Assembly (NCBI GenBank): GCA_035192965.1
Contig: CP136571.1
Location: 3,862,501-3,926,500, forward strand
Length of the DNA: 64,000 nt
DNA from: Fuscovulum sp.
GTDB lineage: Bacteria > Pseudomonadota > Alphaproteobacteria > Rhodobacterales > Rhodobacteraceae
Direction: 5' to 3'
The notes under the pieces: generated by a model
The model's input: the letters and a program-made list of their open reading frames with translations, nothing else
Databases searched by the model: none
What the model was told of the DNA's origin: nothing
Program-made: the position numbers and the translations under genes
Shown: piece after piece, positions 45,904 through 53,464 of the stretch
Layout of the letters: each line of letters begins with the position of its first letter
How positions within the stretch are numbered: the first letter of the stretch is position 1

Positions 45904-46015
45904 CGCAGATTTCGCGCCGGAGTTTGACGCAAACTCCGCCCCCAACCCAAAGGCATGACGCCCATCAGCGATTTCTGCGTGCAGAAATCGTCGCGAAATC
46001 TGCGTCAGATTTCGC
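45893..46015. repeat. Cluster of four hairpin repeats between ArsR and malonyl-CoA synthetase genes
   Basis: Four palindromes: GCGAAATCTG-ACG-CAGATTTCGC (45893-45915), GGAGTTTG-ACG-CAAACTCC (45919-45937), CGATTTCTGC-GT-GCAGAAATCG (45969-45990), GCGAAATCTG-CGT-CAGATTTCGC (45993-46015). Stems of 8-10 bp and 2-3-base loops. Same family as 15541-15585. They lie between convergent genes and probably act as terminators or RNA-stabilising elements; the first overlaps the ArsR stop codon. Confidence 0.85.
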
Positions 46016-46020
46016 CCCCC

Positions 46021-47526
46021 TCAAGCAAACCGCCCCTTATGGGCTTCCCGCAGCAGGTTCTTCTGCACCTTCCCCATCGTGTTGCGCGGCAGGCTGTCCA
46101 CCACAACCGCGCCCTTGGGCTGCTTGAATCGCGCCAGTTTGTCCGCAATCGCCGCCAGCACCGCCTCCGGCTCCAGCACCGCGCCCGGCTTCGCCACCAG
46201 CACGGCAAAGACCGCCTCGCCGAAATCCGGATGCGGCAGCCCGATCACCGCGCTTTCCGCTACCCCCGGCACCTCATCCAGCAACAATTCCACCTCCTTG
46301 GGGTACACATTATACCCCCCGGTGATCACCAGATCCTTCGCCCGCCCCACGATATGCACATAGCCATCGGCATCGCGCTTCCCCAGATCGCCGGTGATGA
46401 ACCACCCGTCCGGGCGCAGCTCTTCGCGCGTCTTCTCGGGCATCTGCCAATAGCCCTGAAACACGTTCGGCCCCCGCACCTCGATCATCCCCACCTCTTC
46501 GGGGCCAACCTCCTGCCCTTCGGCCAGAATGCGCAGCTCCACCCCCGGCAGCGGGAAACCCACCGTCCCCGCCCGCCGTTCCCCGTCATAGGGGTTCGAG
46601 GTGTTCATGTTCGTCTCGGTCATCCCATAGCGTTCCAGAATGCGGTGCCCCGTCCGCGCCTCCCAGTCCACATGCGTCTCCGCCAGCAGCGGGGCCGACC
46701 CGGACACGAACAGCCGCATATGCGCCACCAGCGCGCGGTCCAGCCGCGCATCCTCCAGCAGGCGGGTATAGAAGGTCGGCACCCCCATCATCACCGTGGC
46801 CTCCGGCAGCAGCCGCAGCACCGCGCCGGCTTCGAATCCCGGCAGAAAGATCATCGCCCCGCCCGACAGCAGCGATACGTTGGACGCCACGAACAGCCCA
46901 TGCGTATGGAAAATCGGCAGCGCATGCAGCAGCACGTCCCGATCCGTGAACCGCCATTCCCGCACCAAGACCTCGGCATTCGACAACAGGTTGCGATGCG
47001 TCAGCATCGCCCCCTTCGACCGCCCGGTCGTCCCCGACGTATAAAGAAACGCCGCCAGATCCTCCGCCCCGCATTCGGCCACCTGCACCTGATCCGCCGC
47101 CCCCGCTGCCAGATCGGCCAGCTCCCCCGACCCATCCGCGTTCAGCGTCACCAACCGCGCCCCATGCGCCGCCGCCACCGGGGCCATCACCCCCGCCTTG
47201 CCGCCATCACAGACAAAGACGCGCGGCGTCGCATTGCCCAGAAAATAGCCCACCTCTTCCGCAGTATAGGCCGTGTTCAGCGGCAGGAAGATCGCCCCCA
47301 TCGCCACCGCCGCGCCATAGATCGCCAAAGCCTCGGGTGTCTTGGCCACCTGCGCGGCGATCCGGTCGCCCTTGCCCAACCCCAGCGCCCGCAGCGCATT
47401 CGCCTGCCGCGCCACCATCCGCAGGAACGCATCCCCGCTGATCGTCCGCCCATCCGCCAGGATCAGAAGCGGCGTCCCGCGCCCCACCAAAGGTGCGAAA
47501 AGCGCGTCAAACAGCATGTTTTTCAT
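46021..47526 (-). CDS. matB: Malonate--CoA ligase (malonyl-CoA synthetase)
   Basis: 501 residues. Adenylate-forming enzyme motifs: LAAFLYTSGTTGRSKGAMLTH (A3), ILERYGMTETNMNTSNPYDG in pieces, GWFITGDLGKRDADGY, and C-terminal PRNTMGKVQKN with the catalytic Lys. Best fit is MatB, from the YGMTETNMNTSNP and GTVGFPLPGVE signatures. Makes malonyl-CoA from malonate, CoA and ATP. No malonyl-CoA decarboxylase or malonate transporter gene lies nearby, so the pathway context is missing; methylmalonate or another small acid is a possible substrate. Confidence 0.85.
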   Translation of the reverse strand: MKNMLFDALFAPLVGRGTPLLILADGRTISGDAFLRMVARQANALRALGLGKGDRIAAQVAKTPEALAIYGAAVAMGAIFLPLNTAYTAEEVGYFLGNATPRVFVCDGGKAGVMAPVAAAHGARLVTLNADGSGELADLAAGAADQVQVAECGAEDLAAFLYTSGTTGRSKGAMLTHRNLLSNAEVLVREWRFTDRDVLLHALPIFHTHGLFVASNVSLLSGGAMIFLPGFEAGAVLRLLPEATVMMGVPTFYTRLLEDARLDRALVAHMRLFVSGSAPLLAETHVDWEARTGHRILERYGMTETNMNTSNPYDGERRAGTVGFPLPGVELRILAEGQEVGPEEVGMIEVRGPNVFQGYWQMPEKTREELRPDGWFITGDLGKRDADGYVHIVGRAKDLVITGGYNVYPKEVELLLDEVPGVAESAVIGLPHPDFGEAVFAVLVAKPGAVLEPEAVLAAIADKLARFKQPKGAVVVDSLPRNTMGKVQKNLLREAHKGRFA

Positions 47527-47711
47527 CGGTCTTCCCCCATTTCACACGTCATGGCACAGGGCTTGCACGCGCCACAACCCTGCCCGCAATCCAAGCCGGC
47601 CTTCGGTACTGACGTGGAATGACCCAACCCTTGCCCCTTTCTTGCCGTGCTTTGCTGGAATTCTGATTGTCACACAACTCCAAGCCAATCGCGGCCCGAG
47701 AGGAGACGGAC

Positions 47712-47903
47712 ATGGAATTCGGCCTCAGCCTGCTCGAAAAATTCGGGCTTCTGCCTCACAAGGCCGGGCAGATCGACCCTGCCTATGACCAACGCCTGCA
47801 ACGCATCGGCGCGCGTGAAAATCTGCGCTCCACGCAGACTGGCCCCTTCACGGGCCACAGCCATGACGGCGTCAGAAATCCACCCGAACACCCGGCAATC
47901 TAA
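47712..47903 (+). CDS. Small hypothetical protein, 63 residues
   Basis: Start at MEFGLSLLEKFGLLPHKAG; GAGGAGA lies about 7 bases upstream, a better site than earlier in-frame starts. The product is soluble, with no Cys and a charged middle (YDQRLQRIGARENL), and ends with a Pro/His-rich tail. No family recognised. Its last 32 bases overlap the 3' end of the convergent mipZ gene, so its tail may be constrained by that gene. The strong ribosome site makes it likely real. Confidence 0.6.
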   Translation: MEFGLSLLEKFGLLPHKAGQIDPAYDQRLQRIGARENLRSTQTGPFTGHSHDGVRNPPEHPAI

Positions 47904-48681
47904 GCTCGGTCACCAGATCGCGCACTTCCTGCCGCGCGGCGATGTTGGACAGGTTCAACTGATCCACCCCGGTATCGCGCAGATCCAGCAGCGTCAGCCC
48001 ACGCGGAAACAGCTCGCGAAAGATCACGCGCTCGGAAAAGCCCGGCGCCACGCGGAACCCGATCCGCCGCGACAATTCCTCCAGCGCCGCCCCCACCTTC
48101 TTCTTGTTGTGCATCTGCTGCGCGCCAAGCCGGTTGCGCAGCACGATCCAGTCAATCGGCTTCAGCCCCGCCTGCGCCCGCAACTGCCGCGCATTCCACA
48201 CCATCTCGGAATAAATCGACGGCCCCTTCACCTTGCCCGTTTCCGGGTCCACCCGCGCCAGCAGGTCGAAATCCACGAAACTGTCATTGAGCGGCGTGAT
48301 CAGCGTATCGGCCAGAGAATGCGCCACCTGCGACAGCCGCGTATGCGATCCGGGGCAATCAATCACGATGAAATCTGATACCGGCTCCAGCGCGGCAATC
48401 GCATTGGCAAGCCGCGCGTCAAAGGCATTCTCGCCCGGGGCCAGCGCATCCGCCGCCACTTCGGGCAATTCCCGATAGTCCGGGCTGGGCAGGGTCAACC
48501 CGGCACGCGCCATATAGGCACGGCGGTTCTCGACATAGCGGCCAAAGCTGCGCTGCCGCAGATCAAGGTCCAGCGCCCCCACACGGAACCCCAGCCGCGC
48601 CAGCGCCGTGCCCACATGCATGCAGGTGGTCGATTTCCCCGACCCGCCCTTCTCGTTTCCGACAACGATGATATGCGCCAT
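47872..48681 (-). CDS. mipZ: Division-plane positioning ATPase MipZ
   Basis: 269 residues from MAHIIVVGNEKGGSGKST; GGGGAAGG lies upstream, and the longer frame start has no support. ParA-type deviant Walker A (KGGSGKST). The MipZ family is recognised by LDLDLRQRSFGRYVENR, FIVIDCPGSHTRLSQVAHSLADTLITPLNDSFVDFD in pieces, and KGPSIYSEMVWNARQLRA. MipZ forms polar gradients, binds ParB and blocks FtsZ near the poles to set mid-cell division. Overlaps the small convergent gene by 32 bases. Confidence 0.95.
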   Translation of the reverse strand: MAHIIVVGNEKGGSGKSTTCMHVGTALARLGFRVGALDLDLRQRSFGRYVENRRAYMARAGLTLPSPDYRELPEVAADALAPGENAFDARLANAIAALEPVSDFIVIDCPGSHTRLSQVAHSLADTLITPLNDSFVDFDLLARVDPETGKVKGPSIYSEMVWNARQLRAQAGLKPIDWIVLRNRLGAQQMHNKKKVGAALEELSRRIGFRVAPGFSERVIFRELFPRGLTLLDLRDTGVDQLNLSNIAARQEVRDLVTELRLPGVRVDF

Positions 48682-48797
48682 GTGGCCTTCCCCCGACACC
48701 AGACTGCGCCCCGCGCGGCAGAACTCAGGTCGCGGAACAGGGATAAGGCCCAGTTGGCGGAAATCCGCAAGCCCTTCCTTGCCTTGCCCCAAAGTAA

Positions 48798-48823
48798 AAC
48801 GCCGCCCACAGGGGGGCGGCGTT
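48798..48823 (-). terminator. Terminator of the ffh-rpmE operon
   Basis: AACGCCGCCC / GGGCGGCGTT, 10-bp stem with a 6-base loop, followed on the minus strand by TTTTACTTT. It is 24 bases after the rpmE stop. Confidence 0.85.
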
Positions 48824-48846
48824 CAACCTTTGCACGTCCGTAAGGA

Positions 48847-49068
48847 TCAGAAACCCAGACCGGCGTACTTGTTCTTGAACTTCGACACACGGCCGCCGGT
48901 GTCCATCAGCTTGGCCGACTGGCCGGTCCAGGCCGGGTGGGCCAGCGGATCGATGTCCAGCGCCATCTGATCGCCTTCCTTGCCCCAGGTGGTACGGGTC
49001 TGGAAGGTGGTGCCGTCGGTCATCTTGACCGTGATCATGTGATATTCGGGGTGAATGCCCTTTTTCAT
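48847..49068 (-). CDS. rpmE: Ribosomal protein L31
   Basis: 73 residues: [44 protein letters not shown]. The zinc-binding Cys residues of zinc-type L31 are absent, so this is the zinc-free form; it still begins like the main RpmE. 12 bases after rplS. Confidence 0.95.
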   Translation of the reverse strand: MKKGIHPEYHMITVKMTDGTTFQTRTTWGKEGDQMALDIDPLAHPAWTGQSAKLMDTGGRVSKFKNKYAGLGF

Positions 49069-49080
49069 CGCACCGGCTCC

Positions 49081-49455
49081 TTACTCTGATTTTTCTTTGT
49101 AGTTGGTCACTTCGGCGATCCGGGCCGATTTGCCGCGACGGTCGCGCAGGTAGTACAGCTTTGCACGACGCACGCGGCCACGACGGACCACTTCGATCGA
49201 ATCGATGTTCGTCGAATAGAGCGGGAATACACGTTCCACGCCTTCGCCAAAGGAAATCTTGCGCACGGTGAAAGACGCGGCGATGGTCGCCCCGCCCTTG
49301 CGGCCGATGCAGACGCCTTCATACATCTGCACCCGCGAACGCGACCCTTCGGTCACTTTGTAGCCGACACGAATGGTGTCGCCGGCCTTGAAATCCGGGA
49401 TCGTCTTGCCGAGGGCAGCAATCTGCTCCGCCTCGATCTGTGCGATAAGGTTCAT
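49081..49455 (-). CDS. rplS: Ribosomal protein L19
   Basis: 124 residues from [17 protein letters not shown], the standard L19 opening. Core [62 protein letters not shown] in pieces. Sits on the large subunit interface. GGAG lies about 9 bases before the start; two competing hairpins lie just before that site. Confidence 0.97.
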   Translation of the reverse strand: MNLIAQIEAEQIAALGKTIPDFKAGDTIRVGYKVTEGSRSRVQMYEGVCIGRKGGATIAASFTVRKISFGEGVERVFPLYSTNIDSIEVVRRGRVRRAKLYYLRDRRGKSARIAEVTNYKEKSE

Positions 49456-49774
49456 CGCCAAGTCTCCATATACCTGCGGTATATCCGCAGAGGTGATGCC
49501 GCCCCAGAGCTCTCGGTCTTCGACCGGGTCCGCCATCCCGCAAAGGATGCGCCCGCCAGAGGTTCAGGCCTGCTTTTCATGCACCGCCCCCTTGTCCTGC
49601 AATCTGCCGAAGAAGGCAGAGGCCAAAAGGAATCGGGTCCAAACGGTGAAACCACCCCGGACCGGGCGCGTATAGGGGCGGAACGGGGCTTTGGTCAAGG
49701 GTGGAAAGGGGCGGAACGCGACGGCGCAGGGTGGGCTTCACCCCGCCTTGCCCCAAGGCAGCGTCAACGAACCC
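49456..49774 (-). other. Long rplS leader / trmD-rplS intergenic region
   Basis: 319 bases between trmD and rplS, long for this operon. No gene supported. The rplS-proximal end holds two mutually exclusive small hairpins. A promoter inside the region for rplS-rpmE is plausible. Confidence 0.6.
49470..49490 (-). promoter_or_regulatory. Two mutually exclusive hairpins upstream of rplS
   Basis: In the rplS RNA, CUGCGG-AUAUA-CCGCAG (49490-49474) and AUACC-GCA-GGUAU (49482-49470) overlap and cannot both form. They lie 15-35 bases before the L19 start, next to the Shine-Dalgarno. Such switching is the pattern of ribosomal protein leaders, but the stems are short. Confidence 0.3.
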
Positions 49775-50608
49775 TTACCCCTTCCGCTTTTCCCACAAAT
49801 CCGGCCGCCGCTCTGCCGTCAGCCGCTCACTCTCGGCCCGCCGCCACTTGGCGATCTGCCCGTGATGGCCTGACATCAACACCGCCGGAATCTCCCGCCC
49901 TTCCCAAACCTGCGGGCGGGTGAATTGCGGATGCTCCAGCAACCCGTCCGAGAAGCTTTCCTCCTCGGTGCTTGCCGCATTGCCCAGCACATTCGGCAGC
50001 AGCCGCACCGTGGCGTCCAGCATGGCCTGCGCCGCGATCTCGCCCCCGGTCAGGACAAAATCGCCAAGCGACACTTCCTCAATCCCCCAATGGTCCAGCA
50101 CGCGCTGATCCACGCCCTCGAACCGCCCGCACAGCAGCGTGATTCCATCCGCCGCCGCCCAATCCTGCGCGCGGGCCTGATCGAACGGCTTGCCACGCGG
50201 CGACAGATACACGATCGGCCACCGCGCCCTGTCGGCGGGCGTGCCGATGGCCGCCTGCCGCAGCGCGCGATGCACGATGTCGGCGCGCAGCACCATGCCC
50301 GCCCCGCCACCCGCAGGCGTGTCATCCACCGTGCGATGCTTGCCTTCGCCAAAGGGGCGCAGGTCGATGGGTTCCAGCCGCCACAGCCCCTGATCCAGCG
50401 CCTTACCCGTCAGCGACAGGCCCAGCGTGCCGGGAAAGGCCTCGGGGAACAGCGTCACGATCCGCGCCACCCATGCCCCCTTGATATGCCGGGGCTCCTC
50501 CATCAGGTCGCGCGGCACAGCGGTGACCTGCACCTTCAGCCGCCCATGCGACTTGGGCTTCTCGGGGGCATGATCGGGGGCCTTCTCCGGCACCTCGTCC
50601 ATCGGCAC
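49775..50608 (-). CDS. trmD: tRNA (guanine-N1-)-methyltransferase TrmD
   Basis: 277 residues. After an N-terminal extension of about 45 residues rich in Pro, Lys and Glu, the TrmD core begins (ARIVTLFPEAFPGTLG). SAM-binding trefoil knot: LLCGRFEGVDQRVLDHWGIEEVSLGDFVLTGGE in pieces. Methylates G37 of tRNAs to prevent frameshifting. The extension is common in Rhodobacteraceae. Start overlaps the rimM stop by one base. Confidence 0.96.
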   Translation of the reverse strand: MPMDEVPEKAPDHAPEKPKSHGRLKVQVTAVPRDLMEEPRHIKGAWVARIVTLFPEAFPGTLGLSLTGKALDQGLWRLEPIDLRPFGEGKHRTVDDTPAGGGAGMVLRADIVHRALRQAAIGTPADRARWPIVYLSPRGKPFDQARAQDWAAADGITLLCGRFEGVDQRVLDHWGIEEVSLGDFVLTGGEIAAQAMLDATVRLLPNVLGNAASTEEESFSDGLLEHPQFTRPQVWEGREIPAVLMSGHHGQIAKWRRAESERLTAERRPDLWEKRKG

Positions 50609-51126
50609 TATTCCGTTTCTTCGGGCAGATCGACCACGATCCGCCCCGCCGCCAGATCAACCGTCGGCACCACGGCCAGTGTGAAGGGCAACAAAAGCGC
50701 TGCCTTCATCCCCGGTCCAAGAATTTCCAGCAGATCACCCGCGCCGTGATTGTGCACCGCCCGCACCGTGCCCAGCACGACACCCCCGGTATCCTGCGCC
50801 GTCAATCCGATCAGATCGGCATGATAGAATTCGTCATCCGGCAGCGACGGCAACCGGTCCCGGTCGACATACAGCTGCGTGCCCTTAAGGGCATCCGCCT
50901 GTTCCTTGGTCAGAACGCCGGACAGCCGCACCCCCAACCCGCCTGATACATTGGCCCGCGTCAGCTTCACGGTGAAAGACCGCTTGCCATCCTCGGTCCA
51001 CAAGGGGCCATAGCCCGCAATCGCCTCGGGGTCGGAACAGAAACTCTTCAGGCGCACCTCTCCCTGCACGCCAAAGGAACCGGCTATGGCACCGACACAG
51101 ATGCGGTCAGGTCGCGTCATGGTCAT
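50608..51126 (-). CDS. rimM: Ribosome maturation factor RimM
   Basis: 172 residues. N-terminal barrel with [19 protein letters not shown] and [23 protein letters not shown]-barrel end ([43 protein letters not shown]) in pieces. Helps fold the 30S head. The ATG two codons later is an alternative start. Between rpsP and trmD as in most bacteria. Confidence 0.96.
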   Translation of the reverse strand: MTMTRPDRICVGAIAGSFGVQGEVRLKSFCSDPEAIAGYGPLWTEDGKRSFTVKLTRANVSGGLGVRLSGVLTKEQADALKGTQLYVDRDRLPSLPDDEFYHADLIGLTAQDTGGVVLGTVRAVHNHGAGDLLEILGPGMKAALLLPFTLAVVPTVDLAAGRIVVDLPEETE

Positions 51127-51198
51127 TCACCAAGGGGCTGGAACTGCGAAAAGGGAAGTCCGGGGGGGCCACAGACGCGGCCCCCCCGGCAAATGGTC

Positions 51199-51552
51199 TT
51201 ATTCTTCCGCAGGTGCAGCAGCGCGGGCGGCCTTCTTGGCGGCACGCTCGGCCATGGCCTTGCCCGGCACAGCGGCCTTGAGGTTGCTGCGGGCCTTCTT
51301 CGGCATCACGCCAGCTGCTTCCAGCATCCGTGCGATCCGGTCGGTCGGCTGCGCGCCCAGACCGATCCAATGCTTGATGCGGTCCATGTCCATCTTCACG
51401 CGGTTCTCGTCATCCTTGGCGAGCAGCGGGTTATAGGTGCCCAGCTTTTCCAGGAAACGGCCATCGCGCGGCATGCGCGAGTCGGTCGCCACGATGGAAT
51501 AGTGCGGGCGCTTCTTGGAACCGCCACGGGCCAGTCGGATTTTCATAGCCAT
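51199..51552 (-). CDS. rpsP: Ribosomal protein S16
   Basis: 117 residues from [21 protein letters not shown]. Core [39 protein letters not shown]; then a long Lys/Ala-rich tail (to PAEE), common in alphaproteobacteria. Small subunit protein. GGAGAA lies upstream. About 50 bases after the chorismate mutase gene. Confidence 0.97.
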   Translation of the reverse strand: MAMKIRLARGGSKKRPHYSIVATDSRMPRDGRFLEKLGTYNPLLAKDDENRVKMDMDRIKHWIGLGAQPTDRIARMLEAAGVMPKKARSNLKAAVPGKAMAERAAKKAARAAAPAEE

Positions 51553-51604
51553 GATCGTCTTCTCCTTGGGTATCATAGGCCGCGCATCTGCGCAGCTTCA
51601 TGGG

Positions 51605-51901
51605 TTATTTCTGTAGTTTCTCGTGATGCCTGATGACTTCGCTGATGATGAAGGTCAGGAATTTCTTGGCGAACTCCGGGTCCAGATTGGCCTCTTGGGC
51701 CAACCGTTCCAGACGTTCGATCTGCCGCGCCTCGCGCGCCGGATCGCTGGGGGGCAGGTCATGCTCGGCCTTCAGCCGGCCCACCTGCTGCGTGTGCTTG
51801 AACCGCTCGGCCAGCGTGTAGACGAGGATCGCATCCAGCCGGTCGATGCTGTCGCGATGCTCTGCCAGCAGGGTGGCGGCGCGGGTGGCGGCGTCGGTCA
51901 T
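51605..51901 (-). CDS. Chorismate mutase, AroQ class
   Basis: 98 residues, all helical. First helix LAEHRDSIDRLDAILVYTLAERF has the family's Arg and the IDxxD pattern; KAEHDLPPSDPAREARQIERL gives the second active-site part. Converts chorismate to prephenate for Phe/Tyr. Placed between ffh-GNAT genes and rpsP, a known position in Rhodobacteraceae. Start overlaps the last GNAT gene by 4 bases. Confidence 0.94.
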   Translation of the reverse strand: MTDAATRAATLLAEHRDSIDRLDAILVYTLAERFKHTQQVGRLKAEHDLPPSDPAREARQIERLERLAQEANLDPEFAKKFLTFIISEVIRHHEKLQK

Positions 51902-52425
51902 GCGTGAACCTCGCTGTCAGGGGCGGGATGCCGCCAGATGCCATAAGGGCGCACGCGCCCCTCGTTCCGGCCTTCGAATATCGCGCCCAGCCGTTCGGCC
52001 AGCGCGATGGAACGGATGTTCTCGAAGGCGATCATCGAAATCAGCGGCCCCATGCCCCAGGCCCGATAGGCATGTTTGCGTGCGGCCAAGGCGGCCTCAT
52101 GGGCATAGCCGCGCCCCTCGAACCCGTCGAACAGATGCCACGCCAATTCCGGCTCAGGCCAGCCATCGTTCTTGATCACGCCAACGCGCCCGACGAAATC
52201 GCCATCCCGCGTTTCCACAGCCCAGAACCCATAGCCGCGCAGCGCCCAATGCCCGATCCCGGCCAGCAGGATGCGCCAAGCCCCCATCCGGTCATGCTTC
52301 CCGCCGATGTATTCGGTGCGCTCCGACTCGCCAAAGGCGACAATCGCCTCAAGATCGCTCTCGCGGGGTTCGCGCAGCGTCAGACGTTCGGTCGTCAGCG
52401 TCGGGATATCAAAGGGCAAGGTCAC
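51898..52425 (-). CDS. GNAT acetyltransferase, RimJ/RimL-like (third of three)
   Basis: 175 residues. N-terminal TLTTERLTLREPRESDLEA, acetyl-CoA loop region FEGRGYAHEAALAARKHAY (the GxGxA-like pattern is EGRGYA), then FENIRSIALAERLGA. RimJ/RimL-type (Acetyltransf_3). Substrate unknown. Overlaps the gene before and after by 4 bases each. Low identity to the other two copies. Confidence 0.9.
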   Translation of the reverse strand: MTLPFDIPTLTTERLTLREPRESDLEAIVAFGESERTEYIGGKHDRMGAWRILLAGIGHWALRGYGFWAVETRDGDFVGRVGVIKNDGWPEPELAWHLFDGFEGRGYAHEAALAARKHAYRAWGMGPLISMIAFENIRSIALAERLGAIFEGRNEGRVRPYGIWRHPAPDSEVHA

Positions 52426-52925
52426 GCCATCCCCCGCAGATCATGCACGATCACCACATCGCCCGGGTCGATCCCCGGCCGCGCCGGATCAATTCGCCCG
52501 CCCAGCCGCAGGCCCAGCGCGATGGATCGCGCATTGCCCGGATCAATGATGTTGGTGATCTCGTCCCAGCCAAAGCTCCGCCGCACCCAGCCCATCACGG
52601 CCCGCGCAGCCTCAAGCGCGTAGCCGCGCCCCTCGGCCTCGGGCACGACGAACCAGCCCAGTTCCGGCCCCGGATAATCCTCGGCCTGATAGATGCCGAC
52701 TTCGCCGACATAGGCCCCGCCCACCTCGACAGTGAACGGACCATAGCCCCGCAGCGGCCAAAGCCCCACTTCAGAAGCCCAGATGCGCCACGCCTCGATG
52801 CGCGACAGCGGCCCGCCCTCCCAGACCGACCGATCTGACGCATAGAAGGACGCCCGAGGCTCAAAGTCCTCTAGGCGCGGCATCCTCAGCGTCAGGCGCT
52901 CAGTATGCAAGGTCGGGGCCATCAT
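52422..52925 (-). CDS. GNAT acetyltransferase, RimJ/RimL-like (second of three)
   Basis: 167 residues. LHTERLTLRMPRLEDFEP start, PEAEGRGYALEAARAVMGWV acetyl-CoA loop, NARSIALGLRLGG end. Same family as its neighbours but diverged; this one has the variant GNAT residue set in LRGYGPFTVEV. Overlaps both neighbours by 4 bases. Confidence 0.9.
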   Translation of the reverse strand: MMAPTLHTERLTLRMPRLEDFEPRASFYASDRSVWEGGPLSRIEAWRIWASEVGLWPLRGYGPFTVEVGGAYVGEVGIYQAEDYPGPELGWFVVPEAEGRGYALEAARAVMGWVRRSFGWDEITNIIDPGNARSIALGLRLGGRIDPARPGIDPGDVVIVHDLRGMA

Positions 52926-53464
52926 GCCTGCCCCTCCGGCCCGAAGCGATAAACCGATCCGACCTCAACCCAGGCCGGCACGCGGCCCGCGATTTCCTGC
53001 CCGCCCAGCCGCCGCGCAATCGCATGCGATGCGGCATTGTCGCGATGAACCATCGCAACCGCCATCGGCAACCGCAGCCGCCCGAACACCCAGTCGCGCA
53101 GAGCAAGCGCGGCCTCGGTGGCCAGCCCCCGGCCCTCGGCTGCCGCCGTCCACAGCGACCAGGTCAGTTCCACCTCGCCGCCGTCTTCCCATTGCATCGG
53201 CCCGAAATGGCCTACGGGCTGCCCCGTCGCGCGATACTCGGCGATCAGCCGCCCGAACCCGCGCAGCACCCAATGCCCAAAGAATGACGCGAACTGCTCC
53301 GCCGCCTCATGCGGCTTCTTCACCCCACCGGTGAACACGGTGCGCGGCGACAGGCGATAGTCACGAAACACCGGCCAATCAGATGCCTGCGGCCCACGCA
53401 GCACCAACCGCTCTGTCTCCAGAACGGGCAGTCCGGTCAGCTGGGGCGCAGCAGGCAGGGTCAT
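52922..53464 (-). CDS. GNAT acetyltransferase, RimJ/RimL-like (first of three)
   Basis: 180 residues. VLETERLVLRGPQASDW start, AAAEGRGLATEAALALRDWV acetyl-CoA loop (Leu in place of Tyr), HRDNAASHAIARRLGGQ end. Overlaps the ffh stop by 4 bases, so its translation is tied to SRP production. Substrate unknown; a ribosomal or SRP-related target is suggested only by context. Confidence 0.9.
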   Translation of the reverse strand: MTLPAAPQLTGLPVLETERLVLRGPQASDWPVFRDYRLSPRTVFTGGVKKPHEAAEQFASFFGHWVLRGFGRLIAEYRATGQPVGHFGPMQWEDGGEVELTWSLWTAAAEGRGLATEAALALRDWVFGRLRLPMAVAMVHRDNAASHAIARRLGGQEIAGRVPAWVEVGSVYRFGPEGQA

